DNA from: Comamonadaceae bacterium
GTDB lineage: Bacteria; Pseudomonadota; Gammaproteobacteria; Burkholderiales; Burkholderiaceae_C
NCBI GenBank assembly: GCA_947475685.1
Contig: CANJNC010000006.1
Coordinates: 31,491 to 95,490, forward strand
Reading direction: 5' to 3'
DNA: 64,000 nt
In this document: piece by piece, positions 39,616 through 50,400 of the stretch
Numbering within the stretch: the first letter of the stretch is position 1
Layout: the number at the start of each line of letters is the position of its first letter
Made by a program: the position numbers and the translations under genes
Notes under the pieces: generated by a model
Told to the model about the DNA's origin: nothing
What the model saw: the letters and a program-made list of their open reading frames with translations, nothing else
The model's database searches: none

Positions 39616-40926
39616 TTATGCCGGCGTCGCTCGGACCCGGTCAATGCGTCTACCATCCAGCGACTCCACTTTAAGCACCCAACCTGAGCAAACGAACTCA
39701 TCGCCGACTTGTGCGAGTTGCCCTTTTAAAAACAGTATCAGCCCAGCCAGGGTGTTGTAATGCCCCAGACTCTCTTGAGGTAAAAAGCCTTGAATGTGCA
39801 GCCTGTCTTTGAGCTCATTGAGGGAAATCAAACCATCCAGCACGACAGCGCCATCCAATCGAGCCTTGGTGCCTTCTGGCGTGTGCTCAATGGCATTCAT
39901 CCAAGCACCCGTGATCGCCTCCAAAAGATCCCTGGGCGTCAAAAGCCCTTGAACATCTCCGTACTCATCAACCACCAACACAATGCGAGAAGCAGTTGAC
40001 TGTTGAGAATGCATCAAAGTATCGGGGCGTTTGAACTGCTCCAATAAATCGAGACCACTTAAAGTCTCAGGCACAAAGGAGGCTGGCACCATCAACTCTG
40101 ACAAAGGCTGAAACAAACTTGATAAATGCACCAATTGACCAAGACTTACCACACCCACCACTTGGTTCAAGTCCCCCTTGCAAACCGGATACCAAGAATG
40201 AGGCGTCAATCGTTTTAACTTCAACAACGACTCTTGCACACCCATTTCAGCCTCAAGCCAAACAATGTCTGACCTAGGGACCATCATGGATTTCAAAGGA
40301 CGGTCATCTAAATTGAATACATTTTTAACCATCTCATGCTCTTGCTTTTCAATCAACCCAGAGAGCACACCTTGGTTTAAGCTTGCACTGATTTCCTCTT
40401 GGGTCACACTTAAATCCTTTTGAGTGTTGATGTTCAAGAGTCGAAGAATTGCAAACGTGGTCCAAGAAAGAGAGACGACAATCGGTCTTGCAATGAAGGC
40501 CAAACCAAGCATCAAGGGTGATGTCCACCTTGCAACGTTTTCTGGATACAGTTGTCCAATCCTTTTGGGAACAAGTTCACCAAAGATCAAAGTCATGAAT
40601 GTGATTAAAAAAACCACCACAGCTGTCGCTACAATTTCTGAGGCGTGATGGGTAAGTCCTAGCCTCTCAAGCCAAGCTGAAACTTCATGGCTGTAAGCGG
40701 CGTCTCCTAAAATACCGTTCAAAATGCCAATGCCCGTAATCCCGATTTGAACTGTGGATAAAAAACGCGTTGGGTTTTCCATCAATTCGAGTGCCGATTT
40801 AGCGCCACCATCTCCCGCATCTAGCCAAACCTTTAGACGCGGTTTTCTGCTGGATGCCAAGGCCATTTCTGACATGGCAAAGAGTCCATTGATAAGAGTG
40901 AGTATGATGATGATCACTAAGTTCAT
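39616..40926 (-). CDS. CNNM/CBS-domain transporter-like protein (CorC/HlyC family)
   Basis: Membrane protein of 436 aa. A CNNM (DUF21) domain with about four helices fills residues 1-190 (EMALASSRKPRLKVW, VVFLITFMTLIFGELVPKRI). A paired CBS domain follows (MMVPRSDIVWLEAEM, VLVVDEYGDVQGLLTPRDLL), then a C-terminal CorC_HlyC domain (DGLISLNELKDRL to the end). Members are linked to magnesium/cobalt efflux or resistance; the hemolysin label in databases is historical. The start ATG 40926 gives the first helix directly. It diverges from apaH. Confidence 0.88.
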   Translation of the reverse strand: MNLVIIIILTLINGLFAMSEMALASSRKPRLKVWLDAGDGGAKSALELMENPTRFLSTVQIGITGIGILNGILGDAAYSHEVSAWLERLGLTHHASEIVATAVVVFLITFMTLIFGELVPKRIGQLYPENVARWTSPLMLGLAFIARPIVVSLSWTTFAILRLLNINTQKDLSVTQEEISASLNQGVLSGLIEKQEHEMVKNVFNLDDRPLKSMMVPRSDIVWLEAEMGVQESLLKLKRLTPHSWYPVCKGDLNQVVGVVSLGQLVHLSSLFQPLSELMVPASFVPETLSGLDLLEQFKRPDTLMHSQQSTASRIVLVVDEYGDVQGLLTPRDLLEAITGAWMNAIEHTPEGTKARLDGAVVLDGLISLNELKDRLHIQGFLPQESLGHYNTLAGLILFLKGQLAQVGDEFVCSGWVLKVESLDGRRIDRVRATPA

Positions 40927-40994
40927 TTAAAAAAAACCTTTTTGTTGCGACTTTTGAGCGCATTTGAACCCCAACCAATAGGAACACCCTCAAA

Positions 40995-41837
40995 ATGGCT
41001 CATTATCTGATAGGCGACATCCAAGGCTGCAACCTGACACTGGGCAAGTTGTTAGAAACCATCGACTTTTCACCCAGCAAAGACACCATCTACCTTTTGG
41101 GCGACTTGATCAATCGCGGCCCTGACAATGTGGGCGTTCTTAGGCGACTGATGTCTTATGGCTCTAGTGCGAAGTCTATCTTAGGTAATCATGATCTGCA
41201 CTTCTTATCGGTAGAAAAAGGCATCAAGACACCCAAAAGCGGGGATACGATTGAAGATATCTTGAATGCCAAAGATCGATCTTCGCTGACCCATTGGCTT
41301 AGAACACAGCCTCTGGCATTGATGGCAACCCACTACTTGCTGGTTCACGCAGGTGTTCACCCCATGTGGAGCGCCAAGCAAACCATCGGCTTTGCAAGTG
41401 AAGTTCAAATCATCTTGAGCAGCCCAGATTACGAAGACTTTCTCAAGGAAATGTATGGCAATGAGCCCTCGACTTGGGACGATGGTTTAAAGGGCATGGA
41501 GCGGCTTAGACTCATCGTCAATGTGCTCACCAGAATGCGCTTTTGTAGCCCTCTTGGACAACTCAATTTCAATGCCAAGTCATCACTTACACAAGGACCG
41601 CAAGGATTTTCACCTTGGTTTGAAATTGAAGGACGAAAAACTCAAGACCAACACATTGGTTTTGGACACTGGTCCACTGTTGGTGGGACAGAAAAAAACA
41701 ATGCAGTGTGTGTAGACACCGGTTGTGTATGGGGCAAGGGCTTGAGTGCATTTAAACTGCCCTTGAATTCAATCAACGACAAGGGGACTTGGTTCACACA
41801 GGCCACGCAAGAGGTTGCAGCGCCCTTTTTGGATTGA
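40995..41837 (+). CDS. apaH: Bis(5'-nucleosyl)-tetraphosphatase, symmetrical
   Basis: Metallophosphatase of 280 aa that splits Ap4A into two ADP and, in E. coli, removes Np-caps from RNA. The calcineurin-type metal motifs are visible: GDIQGC at residues 7-12, LLGDLINRGPDN and ILGNHDLHFL, with LVHAGVHP later. It diverges from the CNNM gene (68 bp) and converges with rhlE, with only 28 bp between the stops. In E. coli apaH sits with ksgA/apaG; here it stands alone. Confidence 0.95.
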   Translation: MAHYLIGDIQGCNLTLGKLLETIDFSPSKDTIYLLGDLINRGPDNVGVLRRLMSYGSSAKSILGNHDLHFLSVEKGIKTPKSGDTIEDILNAKDRSSLTHWLRTQPLALMATHYLLVHAGVHPMWSAKQTIGFASEVQIILSSPDYEDFLKEMYGNEPSTWDDGLKGMERLRLIVNVLTRMRFCSPLGQLNFNAKSSLTQGPQGFSPWFEIEGRKTQDQHIGFGHWSTVGGTEKNNAVCVDTGCVWGKGLSAFKLPLNSINDKGTWFTQATQEVAAPFLD

Positions 41838-41865
41838 ATCCCCAGGCAAAAACCACTTGAAAGCG

Positions 41866-43335
41866 TCAAGAGCTTGTTTGCGTCTCGGTTTTGAACAAAG
41901 CGGCCACTTTTCTCTTGGGTTTGATATTTGCAGAGATGGACCTTGAGGTGAGCTTGGTCGTGGCTTCCCAAGAGGGCAACTGCTCCGGTGCGCTGCTTGG
42001 CTCATAGGGTTTGTCAAAGAAAGGATCGACTGCAACGGCCTTTTTCTCATAGGTGCGATGACCCCACGAAGGGGCAAAAGAAGCTTGATGGGCATGGTCC
42101 AAGCCCTCTCGTGGGCCTCTTCTAGATCGAGCCTCTGAGGCGTCTCTAAAGTTCCTTGAGTCCCCAGAAGACTCTTTAGGCTTGGAAGAATAACCGTCAT
42201 CATATTCAATCGATTCCAATTGAACTTTAATTTTAATTAATTTTTCAATATCACCAACGAGCTTGCTGTCGGTTGCAGACACAAAACTGATGGCAAGACC
42301 TGATGCACCAGCACGCCCCGTGCGGCCAATGCGGTGTACATAGTCTTCTGCGTTGTAGGGCACATCAAAGTTAAAGACAGCAGGCACATCCTTGATGTCC
42401 AGTCCTCGGGCTGCGACATCCGTGCAAATCAACAAATCGACCTCACCACTCTTGAAGGCTTCCAATGCCTTGAGGCGTTCATCTTGGCTCTTGTCACCAT
42501 GCAAGGCACTGGTAATGAGGCCATCGCGCTCAAGGGAGCGCGCCAAGCGAGCACAACCCAATTTGCTGTTGACAAAGACAAAAGCTTGAGTGATCCCATT
42601 TTTAAGAATCAATTGCTTAAGAGCTCTTCTTTTGTCATCATCGACTACGCTGTAAAAGTGTTGCTTGACGGTGGATGCGGTCTCATTGGGTCTCGCCACT
42701 TCAATGATGACTGGATTTTGTAAATAACTTGATGCAAGTCTTTTGATTTCCGGCGAAAAAGTAGCAGAGAACAAAAGGGTTGTGCGTTGCTTGGGTAAAA
42801 AACTTAAAATTCTTTGCAAGTCGGGTAAAAAACCGATGTCAAGCATGCGGTCAGCTTCATCCAAAACCACATATTCAACCTGGTTCAATACGACATTTTT
42901 TGCTTCTATGTGGTCAAGCAGTCTTCCAGGGGTTGCCACCAATACCTCGACTCCTCTTTTAAGCTCAAGGGTTTGAGGCTTCATGTCCATGCCACCAAAG
43001 ACAACTGCACTTCGAATCTGTGAATACTTCGCGTACAGCTTGACTTGCTGCGCAACCTGATCGGCCAATTCGCGAGTGGGCAATAAAACCAACGCACGAA
43101 CTGGATGCCTAGCTGGTGAGGTGGAAGTGTTCTCGTGCTTTAATATACGTTGAAGCAAGGGCAAGGAAAAAGCTGCTGTTTTACCTGTACCCGTTTGCGC
43201 AGCCCCCATCACATCTTGACCAGTCAAAACCACAGGAATGGCCTGGGCTTGAATGGGTGTCATGGACTCGTAACCCATTTCGGCTACGGCGCGTGCTAGC
43301 ACTGGGGCCAGCTGAATATTTGAAAATGAACTCAT
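41866..43335 (-). CDS. rhlE: DEAD-box ATP-dependent RNA helicase, RhlE type
   Basis: RNA helicase of 489 aa. Conserved motifs: Q-motif (PIQAQAIPVVL), motif I AQTGTGKT, motif II VLDEADRMLD, motif III SATFS, and motif VI HRIGRTGRAG. The C-terminus after about residue 370 is a low-complexity, charged tail, as in RhlE proteins, ending in a basic KPKRKVAALF segment. Expected roles are RNA unwinding in ribosome assembly and decay. It lies 47 bp downstream of dcd on the same strand. Confidence 0.92.
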   Translation of the reverse strand: MSSFSNIQLAPVLARAVAEMGYESMTPIQAQAIPVVLTGQDVMGAAQTGTGKTAAFSLPLLQRILKHENTSTSPARHPVRALVLLPTRELADQVAQQVKLYAKYSQIRSAVVFGGMDMKPQTLELKRGVEVLVATPGRLLDHIEAKNVVLNQVEYVVLDEADRMLDIGFLPDLQRILSFLPKQRTTLLFSATFSPEIKRLASSYLQNPVIIEVARPNETASTVKQHFYSVVDDDKRRALKQLILKNGITQAFVFVNSKLGCARLARSLERDGLITSALHGDKSQDERLKALEAFKSGEVDLLICTDVAARGLDIKDVPAVFNFDVPYNAEDYVHRIGRTGRAGASGLAISFVSATDSKLVGDIEKLIKIKVQLESIEYDDGYSSKPKESSGDSRNFRDASEARSRRGPREGLDHAHQASFAPSWGHRTYEKKAVAVDPFFDKPYEPSSAPEQLPSWEATTKLTSRSISANIKPKRKVAALFKTETQTSS

Positions 43336-43382
43336 GTAGGAATGCTATTGTCTCACCGATGAGCCTTGCAAGCTAGGCTTCT

Positions 43383-43949
43383 TCACGTTTTTGGCAACGT
43401 CACGCCAATTTGCCCTTGGTATTTTCCGCCACGATCCTTGTAACTGGTCTCGCAAACCTCGTCGCTCTCAAAAAACAAGACCTGCGCGCAGCCTTCCCCA
43501 GCATAAATTTTAGCGGGAAGTGGCGTGGTATTGCTGAACTCCAAGGTCACGAAGCCCTCCCATTCGGGCTCAAAGGGCGTGACATTCACAATGATGCCAC
43601 AGCGAGCATAGGTGCTCTTGCCCAAGCAAATGGTCAAAACATTTCTGGGAATTCGGAAATACTCAAGCGTTCTGGCAAGTGCAAAACTGTTTGGAGGAAT
43701 GATGCAGACATCCGACTCAATATCAACAAAGCTTCGCTCATCAAAGTTTTTGGGATCGACCACGGTGCTGTAAATATTGGTAAAGACCTTGAATTCGGGA
43801 GCGCACCGAATGTCATAACCATAACTGCTTGTTCCGTAACTCACAATTTTTTGTCCATCTCGCATGCGAACTTGACCAGGCTCAAACGGCTCAATCATGC
43901 CGTGATCCTTGGCCATTTGGCGAATCCATTTGTCTGATTTAATGCTCAT
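43383..43949 (-). CDS. dcd: dCTP deaminase
   Basis: Homotrimeric enzyme of 188 aa that deaminates dCTP to dUTP for dTMP synthesis. [20 protein letters not shown] includes the Arg and Ser of the active site, and [12 protein letters not shown] the catalytic Glu. [11 protein letters not shown] and [15 protein letters not shown] are further hallmarks. The length is exactly as expected. It heads a likely transcript with rhlE. Confidence 0.97.
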   Translation of the reverse strand: MSIKSDKWIRQMAKDHGMIEPFEPGQVRMRDGQKIVSYGTSSYGYDIRCAPEFKVFTNIYSTVVDPKNFDERSFVDIESDVCIIPPNSFALARTLEYFRIPRNVLTICLGKSTYARCGIIVNVTPFEPEWEGFVTLEFSNTTPLPAKIYAGEGCAQVLFFESDEVCETSYKDRGGKYQGQIGVTLPKT

Positions 43950-43997
43950 GGTTTTATTTTACAGGATGAAAGTTGCTTGTGCGTCGCAAAAACAGAC

Positions 43998-44325
43998 TCA
44001 ATTGGCCCTAGGCAATGGGGTTGCAATGCCGATCAGCAAATAATTCATTGGCTGGACTTGGGTGCCGCTCAGCACTTTGCCCGCCTTGATCAGTGCTCTT
44101 GAATCTTGGCAACTCAATATCGCCAGCACATATTTACCAATGCGGCCGTGGACAATGGGAGATCATTTTTAACCGGTGTGATGATCTGGGCGTTCGCAAA
44201 AAACTCTAGGGTGCTACGTTCTAGCTACCCTTGTTTTTTGCAGGAAGCTTGGGCAATGCGCCTATCTCAATGATTCGACAGTCCATTGTCCAGCAGCAAA
44301 GAGCTCACCCCTCAACCTAAAAAAA
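43998..44325 (-). pseudogene. Decayed coding remnant, family unknown
   Basis: Three open stretches follow one another on the minus strand in different frames: one reading LRGELFAAGQWTVESLR (stop at 44262-44264), one reading LERSTLEFFANAQIITPVK (44114-44223), and one reading HGRIGKYVLAILSCQDSRAL then GTQVQPMNYLLIGIATPLP (43998-44162). Each looks protein-like in composition, and none has a start with a ribosome site. The pattern fits a gene broken by frameshifts. I do not recognise the family, and chance open frames are not excluded. Confidence 0.3.
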
Positions 44326-44587
44326 CATCGTTTTTATTCCCCCCCCTTTAGGACGGGTTTTACGCGCTATTGGATAAAATTTAGCTTTTTAGCCAAGAAA
44401 ACAAAGCTAAAAATAAAGACTTTCGCTGAATTGCGATCTCAGTTGCACCAAAATGAGGCGATCAAATTATTATACCTATAGTTTACATTTACCTTAAACT
44501 TCAATTCCCTCAATGAAGACATGAAATCCGTCATAGACGACAATACAATATGCGTAAACCCTAATGGTTTGCACTTCGAAATAACTT

Positions 44588-44604
44588 TGCATCATTTTGA
44601 TGCA
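44588..44604. promoter_or_regulatory. Palindrome upstream of RND efflux operon
   Basis: TGCATCA-TTT-TGATGCA has perfect 7-bp arms and lies 62 bp before the first efflux gene. Such dyads are typical operators for TetR- or MarR-type repressors of pumps. No regulator gene is adjacent, so the factor would be encoded elsewhere. Confidence 0.45.
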
Positions 44605-44666
44605 GGCCTATCTTTCTCCTTTGAACTGAATCCGTAGGCTAAGCTACACCCTCCAAAAATCTAAAA

Positions 44667-46232
44667 ATGTACACTCGCCTCCATTTAAATCAAAAAGCAT
44701 CCCTATGGGGACGGATATCTTTGATGTGTTTACTCAGCTCGTGTTCAACAGCGATCGACTTGAGCAAAGAAGGCTTCAAGGAAAGTGCTGATGCGAAGGC
44801 TTTTGTGCAAAAGTCCTCCATTGGAGTAGACCAAAATGCCTACTCCCTCTTCAACTCCAGCAGATCTAAAGAAACGCTCACATCAAACACAGACCGGGAG
44901 CAACACCTTGCCTGGAATGCATCTCCAAACAAGGAGTGGTGGAGAGCCTTTCAATCCGCACCACTTGATCAATTGGTGCAACAAGCACTCAATCACAACC
45001 CAAATTTAACCGCGGCCAAAGCGACACTGACCCAAGCTCAAGCCAATGCCATGGCCACTTATGGCTCGCTTGCCTTTCCCAACGTCAATGCTCAAGTCGG
45101 AGTGAATCGTCAGCGAGTTTCCCAGGCCACGTCCAACGTCCCGGGTGGCTCCATCTTCAATCTGTACAACACCTCAGTCAATGTGTCCTATACCTTGGAC
45201 TTGTTTGGAGCCAATCAATTCGCCATCGCCACAGCGCAGGCTCAAGCTCAATTTCAAAACTACCAATGGCGCGCGGCTGAACTGAGCTTATCGGGCAATG
45301 TGATCACAGCAGCCCTTCGCCAAGCTCAAGTCAATGAGCAGATTAAGCAAACACAAGACATCTTAGCTGCTCAAGAAAAACAACTTGGCATCATGCAAAA
45401 ACAACTTCAATTGGGTGCAATCAATGCAGCCCCCGTTCTTGCTCAAGCCAGTTTAGTCTCTCAAACCAAGGCCACTTTGCCTTCATTGGAAAAATCCTTA
45501 GAACAAGCCACTCATCAAATCGCTATTCTTTGTGGTGATTTTCCATCTCAAACCAAGTGGTCAAGTCTGGCCCTTCAGGATTTGACCATGCCCAAAGAGT
45601 TGCCTGTGAGTCTTCCATCTGAGCTGCTTAGACAACGACCAGATATTTTAGCCAGTGAGGCATTGATGAATCAATCCATTGCAGCCCTTGGGGTCGCAAA
45701 AGCGAACCTCTATCCTCAAGTCAATCTCTCAGCCAATAGTGGATCTTTGGCAACCCTAAGCAACAATTTATTCAGCACGCCATGGAGTTTTTGGACCCTG
45801 AGTACAGGCTTGACCGCACCCATCTTCAATGCAGGTGCATTGAACTCCAGAGTACAAGCTGCAAAGGCAGGTTATGAGTCCTCGTTTTATAACTACAAAT
45901 CAACTGTCTTGGGTGCATTTCAAAACGTAGCGGATTCACTGGCCGCTATAGAGTTCGACACAAAAAGCTATGAACAGCAAAACATAAACGTTGAATTGGC
46001 CAAAGACAACTTGACCATTGCTCAAAAACAATATTCCTTAGGTGCAATCAATTACATGGTTTTATTGGACGCACAACGCAACATCGCTCAAGCAAAAATT
46101 GGCTTACTCAACGCTCAAGCCAATCGTCTTGCCAATACCGTTGCTTTGTACCAGTCAATGGGTGGGGCTCCTTGGGCACCGTCTTTTGCACAACCTTCCA
46201 AGAGCAGTGAAAAGATGGCGCATTTGCATTAA
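44667..46232 (+). CDS. RND efflux outer-membrane lipoprotein (NodT family)
   Basis: TolC-like outer-membrane channel of 521 aa. The signal ends in a lipobox (LMCLLSSC, lipidated Cys about residue 26). Two repeats of the OEP fold follow: WWRAFQSAPLDQLVQQALNH with NLTAAKATLTQAQANAMAT, and LPSELLRQRPDILASEALMN (NodT signature) with ANLYPQVNLSANSGSL. An extra stretch of about 50 residues between lipobox and the first repeat is unusual. It is the first gene of the pump operon, 70 bp ahead of the adaptor; in most RND operons this component comes last. Confidence 0.92.
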   Translation: MYTRLHLNQKASLWGRISLMCLLSSCSTAIDLSKEGFKESADAKAFVQKSSIGVDQNAYSLFNSSRSKETLTSNTDREQHLAWNASPNKEWWRAFQSAPLDQLVQQALNHNPNLTAAKATLTQAQANAMATYGSLAFPNVNAQVGVNRQRVSQATSNVPGGSIFNLYNTSVNVSYTLDLFGANQFAIATAQAQAQFQNYQWRAAELSLSGNVITAALRQAQVNEQIKQTQDILAAQEKQLGIMQKQLQLGAINAAPVLAQASLVSQTKATLPSLEKSLEQATHQIAILCGDFPSQTKWSSLALQDLTMPKELPVSLPSELLRQRPDILASEALMNQSIAALGVAKANLYPQVNLSANSGSLATLSNNLFSTPWSFWTLSTGLTAPIFNAGALNSRVQAAKAGYESSFYNYKSTVLGAFQNVADSLAAIEFDTKSYEQQNINVELAKDNLTIAQKQYSLGAINYMVLLDAQRNIAQAKIGLLNAQANRLANTVALYQSMGGAPWAPSFAQPSKSSEKMAHLH

Positions 46233-46302
46233 GTCCACTCTTTGACCAACCGACCCGTTAAGACCTCTGAATTTTAATCAATCTATAAAGTGAGAACTGA
46301 AA

Positions 46303-47442
46303 ATGACCAAACGCATGCTCATCATGCTCGGATGTATATTGGTGCTGATTGCCGGTTTGGCTTTTGGCTTTTATCTGCATATTCAAAAACTCATTGCAAG
46401 CGCACCTAAACCTGGAGCACAAACCGTGACCTCCTTAATGGTCACGCCCGTAGAGTGGAAGCCTCAGATCTCCTCAATTGCCAACCTCGCACCCGTTAAA
46501 GGCGTTGAATTGAGCAGCGAGGTCTCTGGATTGGTCAAGGAGGTCTTGTTTAAATCTGGACAACTCGTAAAAGTTGGTGACGCCTTGATACAGTTGAATG
46601 CAGAGTCTGAGCTTGCTCAATACAATGCGGCTCAAGCCAGTGCCGATTTGGCAGACATCGTTTACCAAAGGGACAAGGCACAATTGGCCGCTCAAGGAAT
46701 AAGTCAAGCGCAAGTAGATTTTGATTTGGCTGACCTTAAGATCAAACGCGCACAAGCTGCGCTTCAAAAGGCCAATTTAGAGAAGAAAACCATCAAAGCA
46801 CCCTTTAATGGAAAACTTGGCATCACAGCCATTGTTGCAGGACAGTATTTAAACCCGGGCGACAAGGTCGTGACCCTCCAAACGCTCAATCCTATCTTTG
46901 CCGACTTCTTTCAGCCACAACAAAAAATTTCTCAACTGAGAATCGGGCAAACCATTGAGTTGAGTGTAGACGCTTATCCTGCACAAAAAATGATCGGCAA
47001 ACTCACAACGATCAATCCCAAGGTGGACTCAAACTCAAGAAATATTCAAATTCAAGCCACCTTTGACAATCCAAGGGGTGAACTCCTGCCTGGGATGTAT
47101 GCCAAAGTCAACGTCACGCTTGGTGAAGCACAGCAATTTCTGACCTTGCCCCAAACTGCCATCACTTATAACCCGTATGGATCAACCGTCTTTGTGATTG
47201 AAGAGGAGGAAGGTAAAACGCCTGAGGGCACTCCAGATGGAAAGAAACAAAAAGTGGCCAAGCAAGTGTTTGTGACAACGGGCGATTCAAGAGGCGACCA
47301 AGTGGCGATTCTCAAAGGATTAAAAGCAGGGCAAGAAGTGGTGACATCGGGTCAGCTGAAGTTGAAAAATGGCACGCCCGTTTTGATCGACAACACCACC
47401 ATACCCAATAACAACCCCAACCCTAAGCCACAAGAACATTGA
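46303..47442 (+). CDS. RND efflux periplasmic adaptor subunit
   Basis: Membrane-fusion protein of 379 aa bridging the inner-membrane pump and the outer-membrane channel. An N-terminal membrane anchor (MLIMLGCILVLIAGLAFGFY) precedes a lipoyl half-motif (VKEVLFKSGQLVKVGDALIQ), a helical hairpin (residues about 105-165), the second lipoyl half (APFNGKLGITAIVAGQYLNP) and a beta-barrel (GELLPGMYAKVNVTLGEAQQ). The C-terminal tail is Asn/Pro-rich. The gap to the permease gene is 7 bp. Confidence 0.94.
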   Translation: MTKRMLIMLGCILVLIAGLAFGFYLHIQKLIASAPKPGAQTVTSLMVTPVEWKPQISSIANLAPVKGVELSSEVSGLVKEVLFKSGQLVKVGDALIQLNAESELAQYNAAQASADLADIVYQRDKAQLAAQGISQAQVDFDLADLKIKRAQAALQKANLEKKTIKAPFNGKLGITAIVAGQYLNPGDKVVTLQTLNPIFADFFQPQQKISQLRIGQTIELSVDAYPAQKMIGKLTTINPKVDSNSRNIQIQATFDNPRGELLPGMYAKVNVTLGEAQQFLTLPQTAITYNPYGSTVFVIEEEEGKTPEGTPDGKKQKVAKQVFVTTGDSRGDQVAILKGLKAGQEVVTSGQLKLKNGTPVLIDNTTIPNNNPNPKPQEH

Positions 47443-47449
47443 GCTCTAT

Positions 47450-50400
47450 ATGAATTTTACAGATCTCTTTATCAAACGACCGGTTCTCGCCTCGGTTGTC
47501 AGTTTGCTGATCATTGTTTTGGGCCTGCGCTCAATCTTTAATTTGCCTGTCAGCCAGTATCCCAAAACTCAAAACGCCGTCGTCACAGTATCGACGACCT
47601 ATTTTGGAGCTGACTCTCAAACGGTTGCTGGATTTATCACTCAACCCCTTGAGACAGCCATTGCGCAAGCTCAAGGCATTGACTACATCTCCTCTACAAG
47701 TTCAAACGGGGTATCAACGATCACCGCCACCTTGCGTTTGAACTACGACGCGAATCGAGCTCTGACGGAGATCAACACACAAGTCGCTTCTGTCAAAAAT
47801 CAGCTCCCCCCTCAAGCTCAACAACCCGTCTTGACCGTTCAAATGGGTCAAACCATTGCAGCAATGTACATGGGTTTTTACAGCAGCGACTTACCCACCA
47901 ACAACGTGACCGACTATCTGATACGTGTGGTCAAACCAAAAATTGACTCTGTTGAAGGTGTTCAGGTTGCCGAGATCTTAGGAGGCCGCATCTTTGCGCT
48001 TCGTGCTTGGCTAGATGTTGATAAAATGACCGCCTTTAACGTCACAGCTGCAGACGTCAGTCAATCTCTCGCAGCCAATAACTTTCTTGCGCCCGTAGGC
48101 GTGAGCAAAGGATCCATGGTCACCATTCCGCTTACTGCCGGAACAGATCTGCATTCGGTTGATGAGTTTAAAAAACTCAACATCAAAACCAGCAACGGGG
48201 CATTGATCAAACTCGAAGATATTGCCACAGTCTCCTTGGGCTCCGAAAACTATGATTTCAATGTCGCATTCAGTGGGGTGCGATCTGTCTTCATAGGTAT
48301 CAAAGTTGCGCCAGACGCCAATGTATTGGATGTTGCAAAACGCGTGAAAAAGATGTTCCCAAGCGTCAAAGAGCAACTCCCCAGTGGATTGACCGGAGCC
48401 ATTGTGTATGACTCCACAGCTTTCATCAATACATCTATTTATGAAGTTCTTAAAACTCTTGCTGAAGCGCTGGTGATTGTGACCTTGGTGATCTTCTTGT
48501 TCCTGGGTAACTTCAAAGCTGTGATGATCCCAGTAATTGCGATGCCTTTGTCCTTGATTGGTACATTTTTCATCATGCTGGCACTTGGATACTCCATCAA
48601 TTTGCTGACTCTCTTGGCGCTTGTTTTAGCGATTGGATTGGTGGTCGATGACGCCATCATTGTGGTGGAAAATTTTGATCGCCAAATGAAGGATGAGGGA
48701 CTGAACTCATTTGACGCCGCCATCAAAGCCGCTAGAGAATTGGGCAGCCCTATTTTGGCAATGACCATTGTGCTGATTGCTGTCTATGTCCCGATTGGTT
48801 TTCAAGGGGGCTTGACTGGCGCACTGTTTACAGAGTTTGCCTTTACGTTGGCCGGCGCTGTTGCGGTCTCTGGGATCGTCGCGCTTACTCTGTCTCCCAT
48901 GATGTGCTCTGAGTTTTTTAAAAATCATGAGCACGATTCCTCCCCTTTGGTTGAAAAAATCGACGCCATTTTTGCAAAGGTTCAAAGTCGTTATCAAAGA
49001 ACACTTCATAGTCTTTTGAACACTTGGCCAGTTTTAATCGTAATGGGTGTGATTTTGTTGGTGCTATTGGGGCTGATGTTCAAAATGTCTAAATCTGAAT
49101 TGGCTCCTCAAGAAGACCAAGGTCTTGTTGCATCCTTGGTGACTGGTGCGCCAACTGCAACTGCAGACCAAATGCAAATCTACGCCAAACAAGTATTCGA
49201 TGTAGCAAAATCCGTTCCTGAGTACGAACAGATGTTTCAAATCACAGGCGTACCTACAGTCAACGTTGGCATCGGTGGCGTTATTTTCAAAACTTGGGAA
49301 GAACGTAAAAGAAGCGCTTTAGAACTTCAAATGTATTTGCAGGCTCAGTGGAACAAAATCGCAGGTGTTAGGGTGGCCGCTTTCCAGTTCCCGCCCCTAC
49401 CAGGCTCCTCAGGCCTACCTGTTCAATTTGTGATCTCCACCACTGAGCCCTTTCAAAACCTCAACCAAGTTGCTCAACAAGTCCTGGATAAGGCGCGTGC
49501 AGCCAACAAGTTTTATTTTGTCGATGTGGATTTGAAAATTGATAAACCTCAAGCCACTGTAGAGGTCGATCGAGACAAAATCACATCCCTTGGCTTGACT
49601 GAACAAGATGTAGGCCTTGCATTAAGCACGGCTTTAGGTGGAGGATATGTCAACTATTTCTCAATCGCAGGTCGATCTTATAAAGTCATTCCCCAAGTTC
49701 AGCAAATTGATCGACTGAACCCAGAAGATGTGCTCAACTTTAACATCAAGTTGCCCAACGGTACTTTGGTGAAGGCATCTACCGTTGCGAGCTTGAAATT
49801 TGACGTTGTTCCTGAATCCATCAACCGATTCCAGCAGTTGAACTCTGCGACCATCTCCGGCGTCTCCGGCGCTTCTCAAGGCGAGGTTTTGAAGTTCCTC
49901 AAAGACACCGTACTAGAAATTGCGCCAAGCGGCTACAGCGTAGATTATTCAGGCCAGTCCAGACAATATGTCAAAGAATCGGGTGGTTTTTTGCTGACCA
50001 TGTTTTTTGCCATTGTCATTGTGTACCTTGCTTTGGCCGCTCAATTCGAAAGCTTTAAAGATCCCATCGTGATTTTGGTCTCCGTACCATTGGCTTTATT
50101 TGGCGCCATGATCTTTATATTTCTTGGAATGGCCTCAGTCAATATTTATACCGAAGTGGGTTTGGTCACTTTGATGGGCTTGATCAGCAAACATGGGATT
50201 TTGATTGTGGAAGTTGCTAAACAGTTGCAACGAGCCGGTCAAACTAAACGCCAGGCCATTGAAGCAGCGGCCTGCATTCGACTTCGTCCGATTCTCATGA
50301 CAACGGCCGCCATGGTGTTTGGCGTGATTCCCTTGGTCATCGCCTCTGGAGCCGGCGCAGCAGGCCGCCAAGCCATGGGCATTGTGATTTTTGCGGGTCT

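Larger units (their letters stand above)
43950..44666. other. Intergenic region dcd / efflux operon
   Basis: About 720 bp. The left half holds the decayed coding remnant described separately. The right half is AT-rich, with a run of eight C (44339-44346), a hairpin of arms TTTAGCTTT and AAAGCTAAA (44380-44411, 14-nt loop), and the palindrome at 44588-44604. The promoter of the efflux operon should lie at the right end, but I cannot assign boxes with confidence. Confidence 0.5.

Noticed and set aside
44339..44346. Run of eight C as a phase-variation tract
   Set aside because: It lies more than 300 bp before the efflux operon and in no open frame, so slippage would have no evident effect; only a note.
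48011..48376. 121-codon antisense frame in the RND permease gene
   Set aside because: Antisense to strongly conserved periplasmic-domain sequence; no independent evidence.
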